NCBI RefSeq assembly: GCF_017982655.1
Contig: NZ_JABXYX010000017.1
Location: forward strand, 1 to 64,000
Reading direction: 5' to 3'
Source: Brasilonema sp. CT11
GTDB lineage: Bacteria; Cyanobacteriota; Cyanobacteriia; Cyanobacteriales; Nostocaceae
DNA: 64,000 bases
This document shows positions 27,350 through 35,436 of the stretch, in pieces. The notes under the pieces were generated by a model that was not told where the DNA came from, made no database searches, and was given only the letters and a program-made list of their open reading frames with translations. Every line of letters starts with the position of its first letter. Position 1 is the first letter of the stretch. Both the position numbers and the translations under genes were made by a program.

Positions 27350-27421
27350 AACTGAAAAACGATTTCAGTTTAAGTTTACATACCATATAGTTTCAGCACT
27401 TTAGAGTCAAGTGCTGAAACT
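27350..27421. terminator. two hairpins between precursor and ATP-grasp gene (attenuator-like)
   Basis: AACTGAAA/TTTCAGTT (27350-27357 and 27363-27370, 5-nt loop) and a perfect 13-bp arm pair AGTTTCAGCACTT/AAGTGCTGAAACT (27389-27401 and 27409-27421, 7-nt loop). There is no long U tract after the second (TCTTGCTGTT), so it is more likely a processing or attenuation hairpin that lowers enzyme expression relative to precursor. Inference. Confidence 0.5.
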
Positions 27422-27474
27422 TCTTGCTGTTAAATCTCTTTGATTTTCAGACTTCTTAAAACCGCTAATTTAAA

Positions 27475-28380
27475 ATGAACATTTTAATTTTGGGCAATTC
27501 TTTAGATGCTCATGCTGCTCATCTGAAGAATGCCCTTACAAACGCTGGTGTAACGGTAAATTATTTCGATACTCAGCTATTTCCAACACAATTAAGGATG
27601 TCTTGGAGACCTGATACAAAGGTGGGATCTTTAGCTCTATCTGAAGAACATCAATTAAAATTCCAAGATATTCACAGTATATTTTGGCGTAGCTTTTCCG
27701 GGGTTAACGTTCCGCAGTTAAAAGACTCAAACCAACAGTATGTTGCATTTAATGATTCAATGAGTACACTGCGCTCATTAATCCAGGCTTGTCCATGTCA
27801 TTGGGTTAATTCTTGGCAAGCATACCAGTTTCATAAAGAAAAACCTCTACAACTTAGCAAAGCCAAAGAAATAGGAGTGACAATTCCAGCTACTTTGATT
27901 AGCAATCATCCAGGAGAAATTACAGAATTTGTTCAGATAAATGAAAAAGTTATTTTTAAACCAGTTTATGGTGGTGCTCATACCCAGTTTTTGACACAAG
28001 AACATTTAGAACCAAAGAGATTGAACTTGGCTTTGAGTCTTTCTCCAGTCACACTACAGGAGTATATTCCTGGGACAAATATTCGTAGCTATGTTATTGG
28101 AGAATCAGTTTATTCTGCTGAAATTCGCAGTCATGCTGTAGATTTTCGGGAAGATTTGGATGCTGAGTTAATTCCGAGAGAGTTGCCAGAATCAATTCAA
28201 CAACAATGTTTAGCAATAGCAAAGGCATTTATGCTAGAGTGGACTGCTATTGACTGGCGTTGTAAACCAAACGGTGAGTATATATTTTTAGAGGCAAACC
28301 CCAGTCCGATGTTTATACATTTTGAAAATCAGACTGGTTTTCCTATTACACAAAATTTAGTCAATCTCTTGATGAATTAA
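27475..28380 (+). CDS. ATP-grasp peptide ligase (RimK-like), presumed graspetide macrocyclase
   Basis: 301 residues. An N-terminal pre-ATP-grasp domain (MNILILGNSLDAHAAHL) is followed by the ATP-grasp fold: KEKPLQLSKAKEIGVTIPAT, the nucleotide-binding Lys in VIFKPVYGGAHTQF, hinge LQEYIPGTNIRSYVIG, and the metal-binding residues in AIDWRCKPNG and FLEANPSP (Asp, Glu, Asn). This is the pattern of ATP-grasp ligases that install side-chain ester or amide bonds in RiPPs. It directly follows a precursor with a TTxxxxEE core, so it most likely phosphorylates the Glu carboxylates and joins them to Thr hydroxyls. There is no exporter, protease or acetyltransferase next to it. A role on another substrate is possible. 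Confidence 0.85.
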   Translation: MNILILGNSLDAHAAHLKNALTNAGVTVNYFDTQLFPTQLRMSWRPDTKVGSLALSEEHQLKFQDIHSIFWRSFSGVNVPQLKDSNQQYVAFNDSMSTLRSLIQACPCHWVNSWQAYQFHKEKPLQLSKAKEIGVTIPATLISNHPGEITEFVQINEKVIFKPVYGGAHTQFLTQEHLEPKRLNLALSLSPVTLQEYIPGTNIRSYVIGESVYSAEIRSHAVDFREDLDAELIPRELPESIQQQCLAIAKAFMLEWTAIDWRCKPNGEYIFLEANPSPMFIHFENQTGFPITQNLVNLLMN

Positions 28381-28473
28381 AAGCAAGCTGTTTGAGTAAA
28401 ACTAAGGAATGTGGACATAATTAAAAGTAACTATGTCCGCCAGGAGTAGAATACAGCGTAATGAAGCACAGGA

Positions 28474-29334
28474 CTATTCTGTGACTGTTCCTTGTGAAAC
28501 ATATTGAATTCTGGGATCTGGCATAAAAGTGTATCTCAGATAAAAACCTGCCCAGACAAACAGAATAATGAATAAAGTACCAAAACCTAGGGGACTAGGA
28601 AGCCAAAAGACCACTTCTATATGGTTCAATTCTCCAGTTTTGAGCTTCCACATCAACTGATTTCCATTTTTTTCTGGAATCATCACATTTTCAGTATTTT
28701 CTACATTTCTGCCACCCCAAGGAGTGTTTAAGCCAAATTCTAAATCGAGAATTGAACCAGGATTTGCCAAAACATTTCCTTTGCTGGAAAGTAGAGCAAG
28801 CGATCGCAAATCCAAGTCATAAACCAATCGATTCCGCACTAAAAGCAGGAAATTATTCTGAAACAAGAGTAAATTAGAATCAATTTGTGGCAATTGCGAC
28901 TCAGTTTCACTTCTTACGGACTCAAGTGTTTGAGTCGTACTAGGGTGGAAAAATTCATTAAACTTGGTTTGTAATTCCCGACCGCTACTAAAGGGAATTG
29001 AAACAATAACCTCTTCATTAGAAACCCTTCGTGTCTTGCCTTCCAATTTGCGGGCGCGACGCTCTATACTATTCAACCATTCATACACAGAATCGCCACT
29101 AAAACTGGTTAGTCGCTCTTCCAACTTAATGTGCTGCACAAACTCGCCGCCATTTGCATTGTCAAAATTGACACCTACATCATATTTGACACAACCAGAC
29201 AGTAACAGAGAAACTACAAGCACAATCCACAAAACAGGATTTTGAATTTTAGATTTGGAGCCTTCGCGCTTGCTAGAACGTCCTACGAATCTAAGTACAC
29301 GCACAAAATCCTTTGCTAAAGCATACAAATTCAT
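28474..29334 (-). CDS. DUF3153 lipoprotein-like membrane protein
   Basis: 286 residues from the ATG at 29334, which has a GGGGGG run upstream; an in-frame TTG at 29358 directly after the previous stop is less likely. A membrane/lipobox-like segment WIVLVVSLLLSGCVKYDVGV suggests a lipidated Cys, although it starts near residue 36, later than in a classical lipoprotein. The C-terminal helix PLGFGTLFIILFVWAGFYL is a second membrane anchor. DUF3153 proteins are cyanobacterial envelope proteins of unknown role. It lies 24 nt after the TPR gene, an operon of two. Confidence 0.82.
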   Translation of the reverse strand: MNLYALAKDFVRVLRFVGRSSKREGSKSKIQNPVLWIVLVVSLLLSGCVKYDVGVNFDNANGGEFVQHIKLEERLTSFSGDSVYEWLNSIERRARKLEGKTRRVSNEEVIVSIPFSSGRELQTKFNEFFHPSTTQTLESVRSETESQLPQIDSNLLLFQNNFLLLVRNRLVYDLDLRSLALLSSKGNVLANPGSILDLEFGLNTPWGGRNVENTENVMIPEKNGNQLMWKLKTGELNHIEVVFWLPSPLGFGTLFIILFVWAGFYLRYTFMPDPRIQYVSQGTVTE

Positions 29335-29358
29335 TATTAGAAAACCCCCCAAAGTCAA

Positions 29359-29991
29359 TTACAAACTCAACCAAAATAAACCACCTAACGTTAAACCAAT
29401 GACAATCAACGCCATCCAAATAAATCGATTATCTCTGGTATTGACCTGAGTGAGGTCAACAAATTCTCGTTCAGGAGGCATCTGCTTTTTGGAAGATTTG
29501 GTATTGTTTACATTCAGAGGAAGTTTGGTTTGATTGTCAGCCATTGCACCCAAATCGGGAATTTCGGTCATCCATTCCCTTGGTCGTTCTAATCTTGGTG
29601 CTTTGAGGATATAGTGTAGCTCTTTTGCTTGTTTACTCGTTTCTGAATGGGGATGGCGCTTGAGTTGTTCGCAAAGGGCGATCGCCTCTTCTGTGCGCCC
29701 TGCTGCCTGATAAGCTGTGACGAGCCACATTTGTAACTCACCACCGAGGCGAGAATTAGGAGCCACGAGGGTTCTTGCCTTTTCCAGTTGTTCAACAGCT
29801 TTTCGGTACTGCCCCTTTTCAAAGGCAACTTTACCACTTTGGTACGTAGCTTTGGCAATTTCTAGACTTTCTGAACTCACGTTTTGCACAAAAATCAGCA
29901 CTGCTTTCATTGTGCCAATGCCTGTAATACTTTGGGAGTCTTTTTTAGATTCATGAATAAATAAATTCTGCCTGCGTCCCATTGAAATCAT
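29359..29991 (-). CDS. TPR protein with C-terminal membrane anchor
   Basis: 210 residues. A TPR pair occupies about residues 40-115 (AKATYQSGKVAFEKGQYRKA and WLVTAYQAAGRTEEAIALCE), a Pro/Lys-rich linker follows, and the last helix FIWMALIVIGLTLGGLFWL anchors it to the membrane. Conserved cyanobacterial sequence REWMTEIPDLGAMADN lies between. The ATG at 29991 has AGGAA seven bases upstream; residues 1-27 look unconserved, so Met28 is an alternative start. Downstream, the DUF3153 gene probably forms a unit with it. Confidence 0.8.
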   Translation of the reverse strand: MISMGRRQNLFIHESKKDSQSITGIGTMKAVLIFVQNVSSESLEIAKATYQSGKVAFEKGQYRKAVEQLEKARTLVAPNSRLGGELQMWLVTAYQAAGRTEEAIALCEQLKRHPHSETSKQAKELHYILKAPRLERPREWMTEIPDLGAMADNQTKLPLNVNNTKSSKKQMPPEREFVDLTQVNTRDNRFIWMALIVIGLTLGGLFWLSL

Positions 29992-30023
29992 ACGCAGTTC
30001 CTACCAGCAACTAAATTCCTAGA

Positions 30024-30215
30024 TTGAAAATGATGCAACCGCCAAGTGATGAGCAAACTGAATTAGCGACTGTGGCTATTGGGACACGGGGTTACGCACC
30101 ACCAGAACAATTTGCTGGTCATCCCCGCTTGTGCAGTGATATTTATGCTTTGGGGATGATTGACATTCAGTCGCTAACTGGGTTAAGACCTCACCTAACT
30201 TCAGCCAAATCCTGA
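30024..30215 (+). pseudogene. Ser/Thr protein kinase fragment (activation segment)
   Basis: A 63-residue frame holding only kinase subdomains VII-IX: QPPSDEQTELATVAIGTRGY then APPEQFAGHPRLCSDIYALG. GTRGYAPPEQ is the activation loop and APE motif; CSDIYALG the subdomain IX Asp region. The sequence then shifts frame near 30190, where LQPNPDT is read in the adjacent frame, matching the usual kinase continuation. No N-lobe or catalytic loop exists nearby, so this is a remnant of a Hanks-type kinase gene. Confidence 0.7.
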
Positions 30216-30236
30216 TACTAGTAGTCTTATCGTAAA

Positions 30237-30435
30237 TTACAGCGGTTTTCATATGAATAGACCACAAATCGTAGGGTAGGCATTGCTCACAAAAGCCTAC
30301 GTGATACACATTTGAGATATTGGTTCGCAGTCCGTTGCGGGGGTTCCCCCCGTTGAAGGAACTGCGTTAGCGAAGCGTGACCGAAGGTCATCCCCGGAGG
30401 GTGAGCAATGCCCACCTTACAGAAAACCGCTGTAA
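30237..30435. repeat. foldback (MITE-like) element, family A, with GC-rich repeat inside
   Basis: Ends TTACAGCGGTTTTC (30237-30250) and its exact inverse GAAAACCGCTGTAA (30422-30435). Inner arms CATTGCTCAC and GTGAGCAATG also pair. The loop (about 30300-30400) holds a GC-rich interspersed repeat including GGGGTTCCCCCCGTTG (30340-30355). Related ends occur at 56692-56767 and 44613-44640. No transposase is encoded. Confidence 0.7.
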
Positions 30436-30439
30436 AGAT

Positions 30440-30766
30440 TGGGTGACCCCTACGTCTATACGTAGTTTCAGTTTCAGTTGGGGTTTAAATCCCTAACTGA
30501 AAACGTCTTTAATTTTGCGAAAAGTTTGCGCGTCTGGGTTTACCGGCGCAAAACTTTTCAAGACGAACTTTATTAGCGTAGTGGGACGCAGTCCATTTTG
30601 AATTGTTAAGTGACGTCAAAGGACGCAAGTGAGCCAGAAGTTGGGGAAGATTTTAGGTAAAATGGTTTGTTACCACTGAGCGCGATACGCGTAGCCTCAA
30701 GCGTTCGACTGCCCTTCGGCAAGCTCAGGGACCGAGATCACGCCGAAGTCCTCCGGCTTATCGGTA
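30440..30766. other. non-coding region with foldbacks and interspersed repeat
   Basis: Hairpin TTTCAGTTgGGG/CCCtAACTGAAA (30472-30502), a second imperfect foldback CGTCTT..GAAAAGTTTGCGC/GCGCAAAACTTTTC..AAGACG (30504-30565), then the interspersed repeat beginning GCGATACGCGTAGC (30682-30695). The 3' end of the chemoreceptor gene follows. No gene is seen. Confidence 0.55.
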
Positions 30767-33700
30767 TCAATTCAGCCTCTGCTGTTCTTGAGAATTTAGC
30801 TTAAATGTCCGGACTTTTTCTTGCAACTGTTGGGAAATCTCTACTGTTTTCTGTAGAGAACTGGAAACTTGGTGAGATGAGTTGCTAGTTGTTTCAGAGA
30901 CTTTAGCAATATCTTGCATCAGCAGGGAAACGTCTTGCGAAGTTTGCACTTGAGAGACTGTAGCATTAGAAATTGACTGTACGAATTGGTCAATTTGACG
31001 ACAGACTTCCAGAATATCATTCAAGCTGTGTTTGGTATTTTGAACCAGAGTCGTTCCTTCAACAACCTGTGTGGTTCCCAACTCCATAGCTTTGACAACT
31101 TCGCTGATTTCGAGTTGGATATTGGCAACAATTTCTTGAATTTCTGAAGTGGCTTCCCTACTTTGAGCTGCTAGCAAACTAACTTCTTCAGCAATAATAG
31201 CAAAGCCTTGCGCTTCTTCACCAGCATGCGCCGCTTCAATACTACTGTTGATAGCTAACAAGTTGGTTTGCTTGGTAATTTCATTAATCAATGCCACCAT
31301 ACGCGAAATTTGTTGCGAAGATTCTCCAAGACGCTTGACTTTTTTCCCTGTTTCCCCCATTGTGTCCCGCAATTTGAGAATATTTTCGACTGTCAAGTCG
31401 ATAGCTGTGTCTCCTGTTTTGGCGGCGTGATATGCTGTACGGGAAACTTCTGCGGCTTGTTGGGCATTTTTTGCCACAGTTTTAATCGATTGCCTCATTT
31501 GGTCAATAGCATTTAGACTCTGGCTAATTTCGTGTGCTTGTTTGAGTGCGTTAATTTCCAGTTCACCCATTGCTCCTGAGTTGTCTGCAACTGCAGCATT
31601 CACTTGAGTCGATGCTAACTTGACTTGAATAACAATCTCCTGCAAACTTTCCAATAAGGAGTTGAAAAAGTCAGCAACGGTGCCTATTTCCCCACCGGTG
31701 ACTTCAGCGCGCACTGTTAGGTCACCTTGAGATGCTTCTTCCAAACAGTATATCAATCTTAGCAATTGCATTTGCAGCGTTTCTTTCTGCTGGCGTTGCT
31801 GCATTGAACCTTGTTCTGCAATTTGGCGTCCTTGTTCAGCTTGCTCTAAAAGATTAGATCGTTCTAAAGCTAACCCAACAATTCTGGCAAATTGCTCAAA
31901 CAAATCAATTTCCGACTGTTCCCATAGACGTGATTGAGAACACTGATGGACAATTAACAAACCGAGCAAGTTGTTATCTATCAAAATCGGTGCGATTAAA
32001 TTTGCTTTGACTGCAAACGCTTCTAGTTGTTTGATATAACACTCGTTGAGCTGAGCTTGGTAAATATCATTGATGGCGACAACACGACCCTGACGATATT
32101 TGTCAGCATAATCTTTTAAACAAGGGTCGTTAATTTGTGCACCGAGACAACAAGGCCAACCTGTGACTACTGATTCTGCAACGACGCTTCCATGCAAATT
32201 TTCGTCTATTTTGTAAATCACTGCTCGCTCTACTTTCAAGGCTTTACGGATGCTTTGAACAGCTAAATTGCATACATCTTGCGAGTTATGGGTTTTAGAC
32301 AAGTCGATCGCAAGGTCTTTTTGTGTCTGTGCCATCTCAAGTAAACTGACACGTTCCAACGTTAACCCTACTTGAAGCCCCAACTGCCGTAAGAAATTGA
32401 TCTCACTGAACTCCCAATTATGAATTCCCTGACAGTGATGAGCAATCAAAAGACCTATGAGTTGATTTTCTTTGAAAATAGGGGTTACTAACTTCGCTTT
32501 GACTTGCAATTTTTCCATCAAATTATGGTATTTGGGCGGAAAGCCTGCTTCCAAAAGATTGTTAATAACCATAACTCGACCTTCTCTGTAAGCCTCTATC
32601 ATGTCCTGACTTATAGAGGTATCTTCAATTTTCTCCCCAAGAAAAACAGGAAAATCAGAAGCAACGCATTCGGCTACAATGTGTCCGCCTCCTTGAGTAT
32701 TAAAGTAATAAATAACAACCCGATCCGCTTTGAGTGCTTGTCTTGCTTCTGTAACTGTAACGTTGAACAATTCTTCACTACTCAAAGAGGAACGAATTGA
32801 GAGGAAGATATTTGTCAGTAACTTTAAGAAATGAGCTTCTGTAGCTTGTTTTTGTAGTAAGTCTTGCACTTGGTCTGCCATCTTGTTGATGTTAGAAACC
32901 AAGATTGCAAGTTCGTCTTCGCCTTTAATCGCAATTCGAGTATCAAGATTGCCTTTACCCAATTTTTGAACTGCCATTGTCGCAACCAAAATTGGTCGCA
33001 CGAGACTGTTAGCAACAATTGCTGCAAAGCCACCAACTAGCAATTCTGTAATGAACGTCCCCATCTGCAATGCCAGTAATAATTGTCTCTGTGTTGCAAA
33101 TGCAGTAGCTGTATCTAAATCTAAAACTAATGCCCATTTTAATTGTGGCAATCCTTCTACTTTTGGCAAAGGCGTATAAGTTATTAATTCCTCAGTATTT
33201 TCCTTTTTGTTTGAAAATATACCAGAAACTACCTGCTGTTGTGGTTGCAGTTTATCCCATCCCGGAATTTCTTCTTTAGCATCTTTACCTAAGTTAGAGA
33301 CTGTTTTGCTCATAAAAATTTTTCTGGAATCATCTATCAAGTAATAATCCTCTTGACTTGTTTTCGATGTTGAGACTACCTTTTCTAAAGATTTTAAAAG
33401 CGTAGCTGTTCGGATAATATAAATGGTTTCACCTGTTTCACTATCTTTAACAGGAGCAGATATGTAAATTTTAGCCTTCTCTTTGTTTTGTGCTGCTGAA
33501 GGTAGACTGATTTCAGGCGTATTAGTTTTGACTACTTTTTGAAAATAGTCTTCGTTTTTTTGATTCGGAATCGATTGTCCTTGGGACTCAGCAACTAAGT
33601 TACCTTGAATGTTGAACACAGCAATGCTTTCATACTTATTTTCAATATTTAGGTTCCTTAGCTGTGCTTGCATCTGTTCACGATTGAATACTTGCCTGAA

Positions 33701-34084
33701 TTTACCGTTTTGTAAGAATGGCAGTTTAGAGAAAATTTCAATATCTCCATATCGTCTCAGCATAAAACTGTTTATGTTGTCTGCTAAGAAATTAGCTCTA
33801 TCTTGTTTAGCATTGGTGATTTCCTTTGTAGTCGAGTGGTTGACTAGGTTATAAGTGAACACCCCTACTAATATGATTGGCAAGGTACCGAAGGCAAAGG
33901 CAAAGGCAACCGCTTTTCTACGTAAGCTTGCTCGTTTTAACCAGGAAACAACACCCTTTTTGCGCAAATTTGGAAGATCATCTGTATACTGTAGAACAGT
34001 GTTTTGTTGCAACGAGTTTATGAATAAACTGTGTGGAAAATCTTTCTTTTCCTCTGTGATATGATTCTTCTGTGTGTCAATCAT
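30767..34084 (-). CDS. methyl-accepting chemotaxis protein with two GAF domains
   Basis: 1105 residues. Order: N-terminal cytoplasmic stretch, membrane helix (AFAFAFGTLPIILVGVFTYN, about 55-75), a periplasmic double-Cache-like sensor (about 80-335), a second helix, HAMP (about 362-415, SLVRPILVATMAVQKLGKG), GAF 1 (about 430-580), GAF 2 (about 605-765), a second HAMP-like linker (about 790-840) and the signalling hairpin with the tip AQGFAIIAEEVSLLAAQSRE (about 985). The GAFs end in LIAHHCQG and LIVHQCSQ, without the Cys-His pair of bilin-binding cyanobacteriochromes, so light sensing through a bound bilin is unlikely. No cheA/cheW genes are nearby, so it is an orphan receptor, probably for surface motility (pilus) control. 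Confidence 0.93.
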   Translation of the reverse strand: MIDTQKNHITEEKKDFPHSLFINSLQQNTVLQYTDDLPNLRKKGVVSWLKRASLRRKAVAFAFAFGTLPIILVGVFTYNLVNHSTTKEITNAKQDRANFLADNINSFMLRRYGDIEIFSKLPFLQNGKFRQVFNREQMQAQLRNLNIENKYESIAVFNIQGNLVAESQGQSIPNQKNEDYFQKVVKTNTPEISLPSAAQNKEKAKIYISAPVKDSETGETIYIIRTATLLKSLEKVVSTSKTSQEDYYLIDDSRKIFMSKTVSNLGKDAKEEIPGWDKLQPQQQVVSGIFSNKKENTEELITYTPLPKVEGLPQLKWALVLDLDTATAFATQRQLLLALQMGTFITELLVGGFAAIVANSLVRPILVATMAVQKLGKGNLDTRIAIKGEDELAILVSNINKMADQVQDLLQKQATEAHFLKLLTNIFLSIRSSLSSEELFNVTVTEARQALKADRVVIYYFNTQGGGHIVAECVASDFPVFLGEKIEDTSISQDMIEAYREGRVMVINNLLEAGFPPKYHNLMEKLQVKAKLVTPIFKENQLIGLLIAHHCQGIHNWEFSEINFLRQLGLQVGLTLERVSLLEMAQTQKDLAIDLSKTHNSQDVCNLAVQSIRKALKVERAVIYKIDENLHGSVVAESVVTGWPCCLGAQINDPCLKDYADKYRQGRVVAINDIYQAQLNECYIKQLEAFAVKANLIAPILIDNNLLGLLIVHQCSQSRLWEQSEIDLFEQFARIVGLALERSNLLEQAEQGRQIAEQGSMQQRQQKETLQMQLLRLIYCLEEASQGDLTVRAEVTGGEIGTVADFFNSLLESLQEIVIQVKLASTQVNAAVADNSGAMGELEINALKQAHEISQSLNAIDQMRQSIKTVAKNAQQAAEVSRTAYHAAKTGDTAIDLTVENILKLRDTMGETGKKVKRLGESSQQISRMVALINEITKQTNLLAINSSIEAAHAGEEAQGFAIIAEEVSLLAAQSREATSEIQEIVANIQLEISEVVKAMELGTTQVVEGTTLVQNTKHSLNDILEVCRQIDQFVQSISNATVSQVQTSQDVSLLMQDIAKVSETTSNSSHQVSSSLQKTVEISQQLQEKVRTFKLNSQEQQRLN

Positions 34085-35436
34085 TTTAACTTTCTACCAA
34101 TTTTTTCCAATCATGTACTGCAACCAGTCAAGGTTTCTTTTTTTGGTAGATGCGATTTTTTAGATGCGAAATACTGAACAATAGCCTATGAATGTTACTC
34201 TAATAATATTGGTTCATCTCATCAGATGTGTTAACATCAATAGGAAAATAAGTAAGTCGGTGCAATAAAACCAAACTGTGTAAATAAAAGTAAATAAGGC
34301 TCAAACTCTTTCTCTCCCTGCTCCCTGTTCCCTGCTCTCTGCTCCCTGCCTTATTCCAACAATAATTATTTACGCCGACTTACTTAGACTAGCTGTTACT
34401 AGTCATTGAGCAAACAAAATAGTATGATAAACGATTTCTATAGTCTTTGTTTATGTCATAGGTAACTAGCCGTCATCAACTATTTACATCTCTACGCCTG
34501 AAAATTTTCCTCCACTACTTCCTTTGCTCAAAAACTGTCATTTTCTAGTCAAATAAACCAAAAAAAAGAATTGGTACAATCATCTTGTCTAGAAGAATTG
34601 TCAAACTATCCTCTGTTGAGAGACTCACTTCTACTGTCAACAACAACATCAAAGCTAATTTTCCAAATGGTTGCTCACTACGCTGTTGGTACTCTATTAA
34701 AACGATAGTAGCCTATGGTGTATATAACTGAGGTTTAATGAGAATTTCTCCTTAAACTTTATATAAATGTGTAAAGCTATCTTGTGTTTACTTAATTCAG
34801 CAGAAAATTAAGTAAACGCACATTTACTGAGAGCACACTTTCTCTCCACAGATATATAGATAGTCACCCTGAATACTAGTAACTGTCGCTTTCTTAAACT
34901 AGCAACAATCTGTTGTGATTTTAGGATTTAGACACAATAGTAACAGTATATCTAGATAATACTCAATATTGTTATAAAGTTTTGTCGAAGTTTTCTCAAA
35001 ATCATTCAAAAGGCGCTATTTAAAACATTTCAATAAGAAAAAGGGATCAAAACTCTAGTTGTCAATATATAGCTTACTTAAGGAGAAACACGCGCATATC
35101 GATCGCCCTCATAGTTTCTCAAGGTTTTTAATTATGCAGACTTTTTATCTATTTTAAATCAGGTCTGTACAAACGAGTTTTTCACTATTTTTTCCCAATT
35201 GATGGTGCTTTCTGTCTTTATTTTTCTCTATCAAAACGTTTTGACGTCACTTTATATAAAAACATAGTTAAATTAGGAAACTTTTACAATCATCTATGTA
35301 ATTGTATTAACAATTACATATCACTTCTCTTGAGTTTGTAATTATCAAGCTGATAAATTGATGTCAAGCTAATGGATTGATAATTCAAATAGCACACTGT
35401 TTCAAAAAGTTCTTTTATTATACGTTATAACTAACT
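34085..35436. other. 1.35-kb AT-rich intergenic region
   Basis: Apart from the foldback element at 34249-34386 I see no gene, RNA or strong hairpin. Multiple stops in all frames and long A/T runs suggest decayed or regulatory DNA. The chemoreceptor gene starts to its left on the minus strand and the VOC gene to its right on the plus strand, so both promoters must lie here. Confidence 0.5.
34249..34386. repeat. foldback (MITE-like) element, family B, enclosing CTCCCTG tandem repeats
   Basis: Perfect 12-bp inverted ends TAAGTAAGTCGG (34249-34260) and CCGACTTACTTA (34375-34386), with further imperfect pairing inward. Inside are five tandem 7-mers of the CTCCCTG type (34314-34348). The element is non-coding. 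Inverted-repeat sequences of this type are dispersed in filamentous cyanobacterial genomes, to my recollection. Confidence 0.65.

Noticed and set aside
9226-28380. Assignment of the ABC/HlyD pair as the graspetide exporter
   Set aside because: The pair is about 15 kb away, on the other strand, and its C39-like domain lacks catalytic residues; nothing in the sequence links them.
30767-34084. Phytochrome-like photoreceptor
   Set aside because: Neither GAF domain has the Cys-His pair needed for bilin attachment, so the protein is listed as a chemoreceptor.
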